Of a DNA stretch of 5,887 nucleotides, positions 5,778 to 5,887 are shown piece by piece (positions within the stretch are counted from its first letter, which is position 1; each line of letters starts with the position of its first letter). Under the pieces are notes generated by a model. It ran no database searches, was not told where the DNA came from, and worked only from the letters and a program-made list of their open reading frames with translations. The position numbers were made by a program, and so were the translations under genes. This DNA comes from Methanoregulaceae archaeon. Lineage in GTDB: Archaea; Halobacteriota; Methanomicrobia; Methanomicrobiales; Methanospirillaceae. The stretch covers positions 1 through 5,887 of the forward strand of contig JAJRBV010000110.1 of the NCBI GenBank assembly GCA_028679275.1, read 5' to 3'.

Positions 5778-5887
5778 AGGGATTTCCGAGGAAGAACTCT
5801 TCTCATTTCTGGAGACAACAAAGCGGGAGGATACACTCCACCGGTATATCCTCAGCTCGATGTGCACCCTCCCGCACCCCGTGGCGG
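5767..5887 (+). CDS. mfnA: L-tyrosine/L-aspartate decarboxylase, N-terminal part (runs off the window)
   Basis: Only the first 40 codons are inside the window. The segment GISEEELFSFLETTKREDT (5-23) followed by ILSSMCTLPHPVA (28-40) matches the beginning of archaeal MfnA, where the SMC...P block precedes the conserved ETNLGDPGLF region (not visible here). MfnA is a cytoplasmic group II PLP decarboxylase. It turns tyrosine into tyramine for methanofuran and, in several archaea, aspartate into beta-alanine for coenzyme A. The ATG overlaps the ppsA end by 11 nt in the +1 frame, with a weak AAGGT (5759-5763) just upstream. This suggests co-transcription and possibly translational coupling with ppsA. 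The PLP lysine lies outside the window, so the assignment rests on the N-terminal motif alone. Confidence 0.82.
   Translation, partial: MRSKGISEEELFSFLETTKREDTLHRYILSSMCTLPHPVA

Noticed and set aside
4869..5836. Long minus-strand open frames antisense to ppsA
   Set aside because: They are shadows of a GC-rich, strongly coding plus-strand gene with all catalytic motifs intact.

Overview
The window looks like a chromosomal stretch from a methanogenic archaeon, most likely of the order Methanomicrobiales (a Methanoregula-like genome is my best guess, by inference only). The case rests on the first codons of mfnA, the PLP-dependent tyrosine/aspartate decarboxylase of methanofuran and beta-alanine synthesis; on archaeal-type SerA and PpsA; on a tRNA gene without an encoded CCA end, preceded by an archaeal TATA box; and on short oligo-T terminators.

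Layout. Positions 1-285 are AT-richer and hold no convincing gene: a possible 25-residue C-terminal tail at the left edge, a 55-bp imperfect inverted repeat (71-125) and a weak TATA element. Positions 286-786 (+) encode an alanine-rich helical protein of the Imm-5-like 'putative immunity protein' family, with no toxin in view. It faces tRNA-Val(GAC) (844-917, -), whose promoter palindrome, TATA box and oligo-T terminator are all visible. Positions 918-1360 carry no credible protein gene. They do hold an ordered series on the + strand (TATA-like box, several short hairpins, then a hairpin with a T run at 1210-1255) that could be a small RNA of about 200 nt or an untranslated leader. A small DUF4389-type membrane protein follows (1361-1705, +; its start is uncertain). 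It is separated from the convergent serA by a symmetrical A/T hairpin that can terminate both strands.

The right half is core metabolism. serA (1765-3378, -) and ppsA (3504-5777, +) diverge from a 125-bp intergenic region with one clear AT-rich TATA element. ppsA overlaps the start of mfnA (5767 to beyond the window) by 11 nt, which suggests co-transcription. The genes connect logically: PpsA makes PEP from pyruvate for gluconeogenesis; the 3-phosphoglycerate on that route is the SerA substrate for serine synthesis; MfnA starts methanofuran synthesis from tyrosine and can supply beta-alanine for coenzyme A.

I found no CRISPR array, intact insertion sequence or clear new multi-gene system. 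The least explained parts are the stand-alone Imm-5-like gene beside the tRNA, the long inverted repeat at the left edge, and the structured intergenic region at about 1020-1255.
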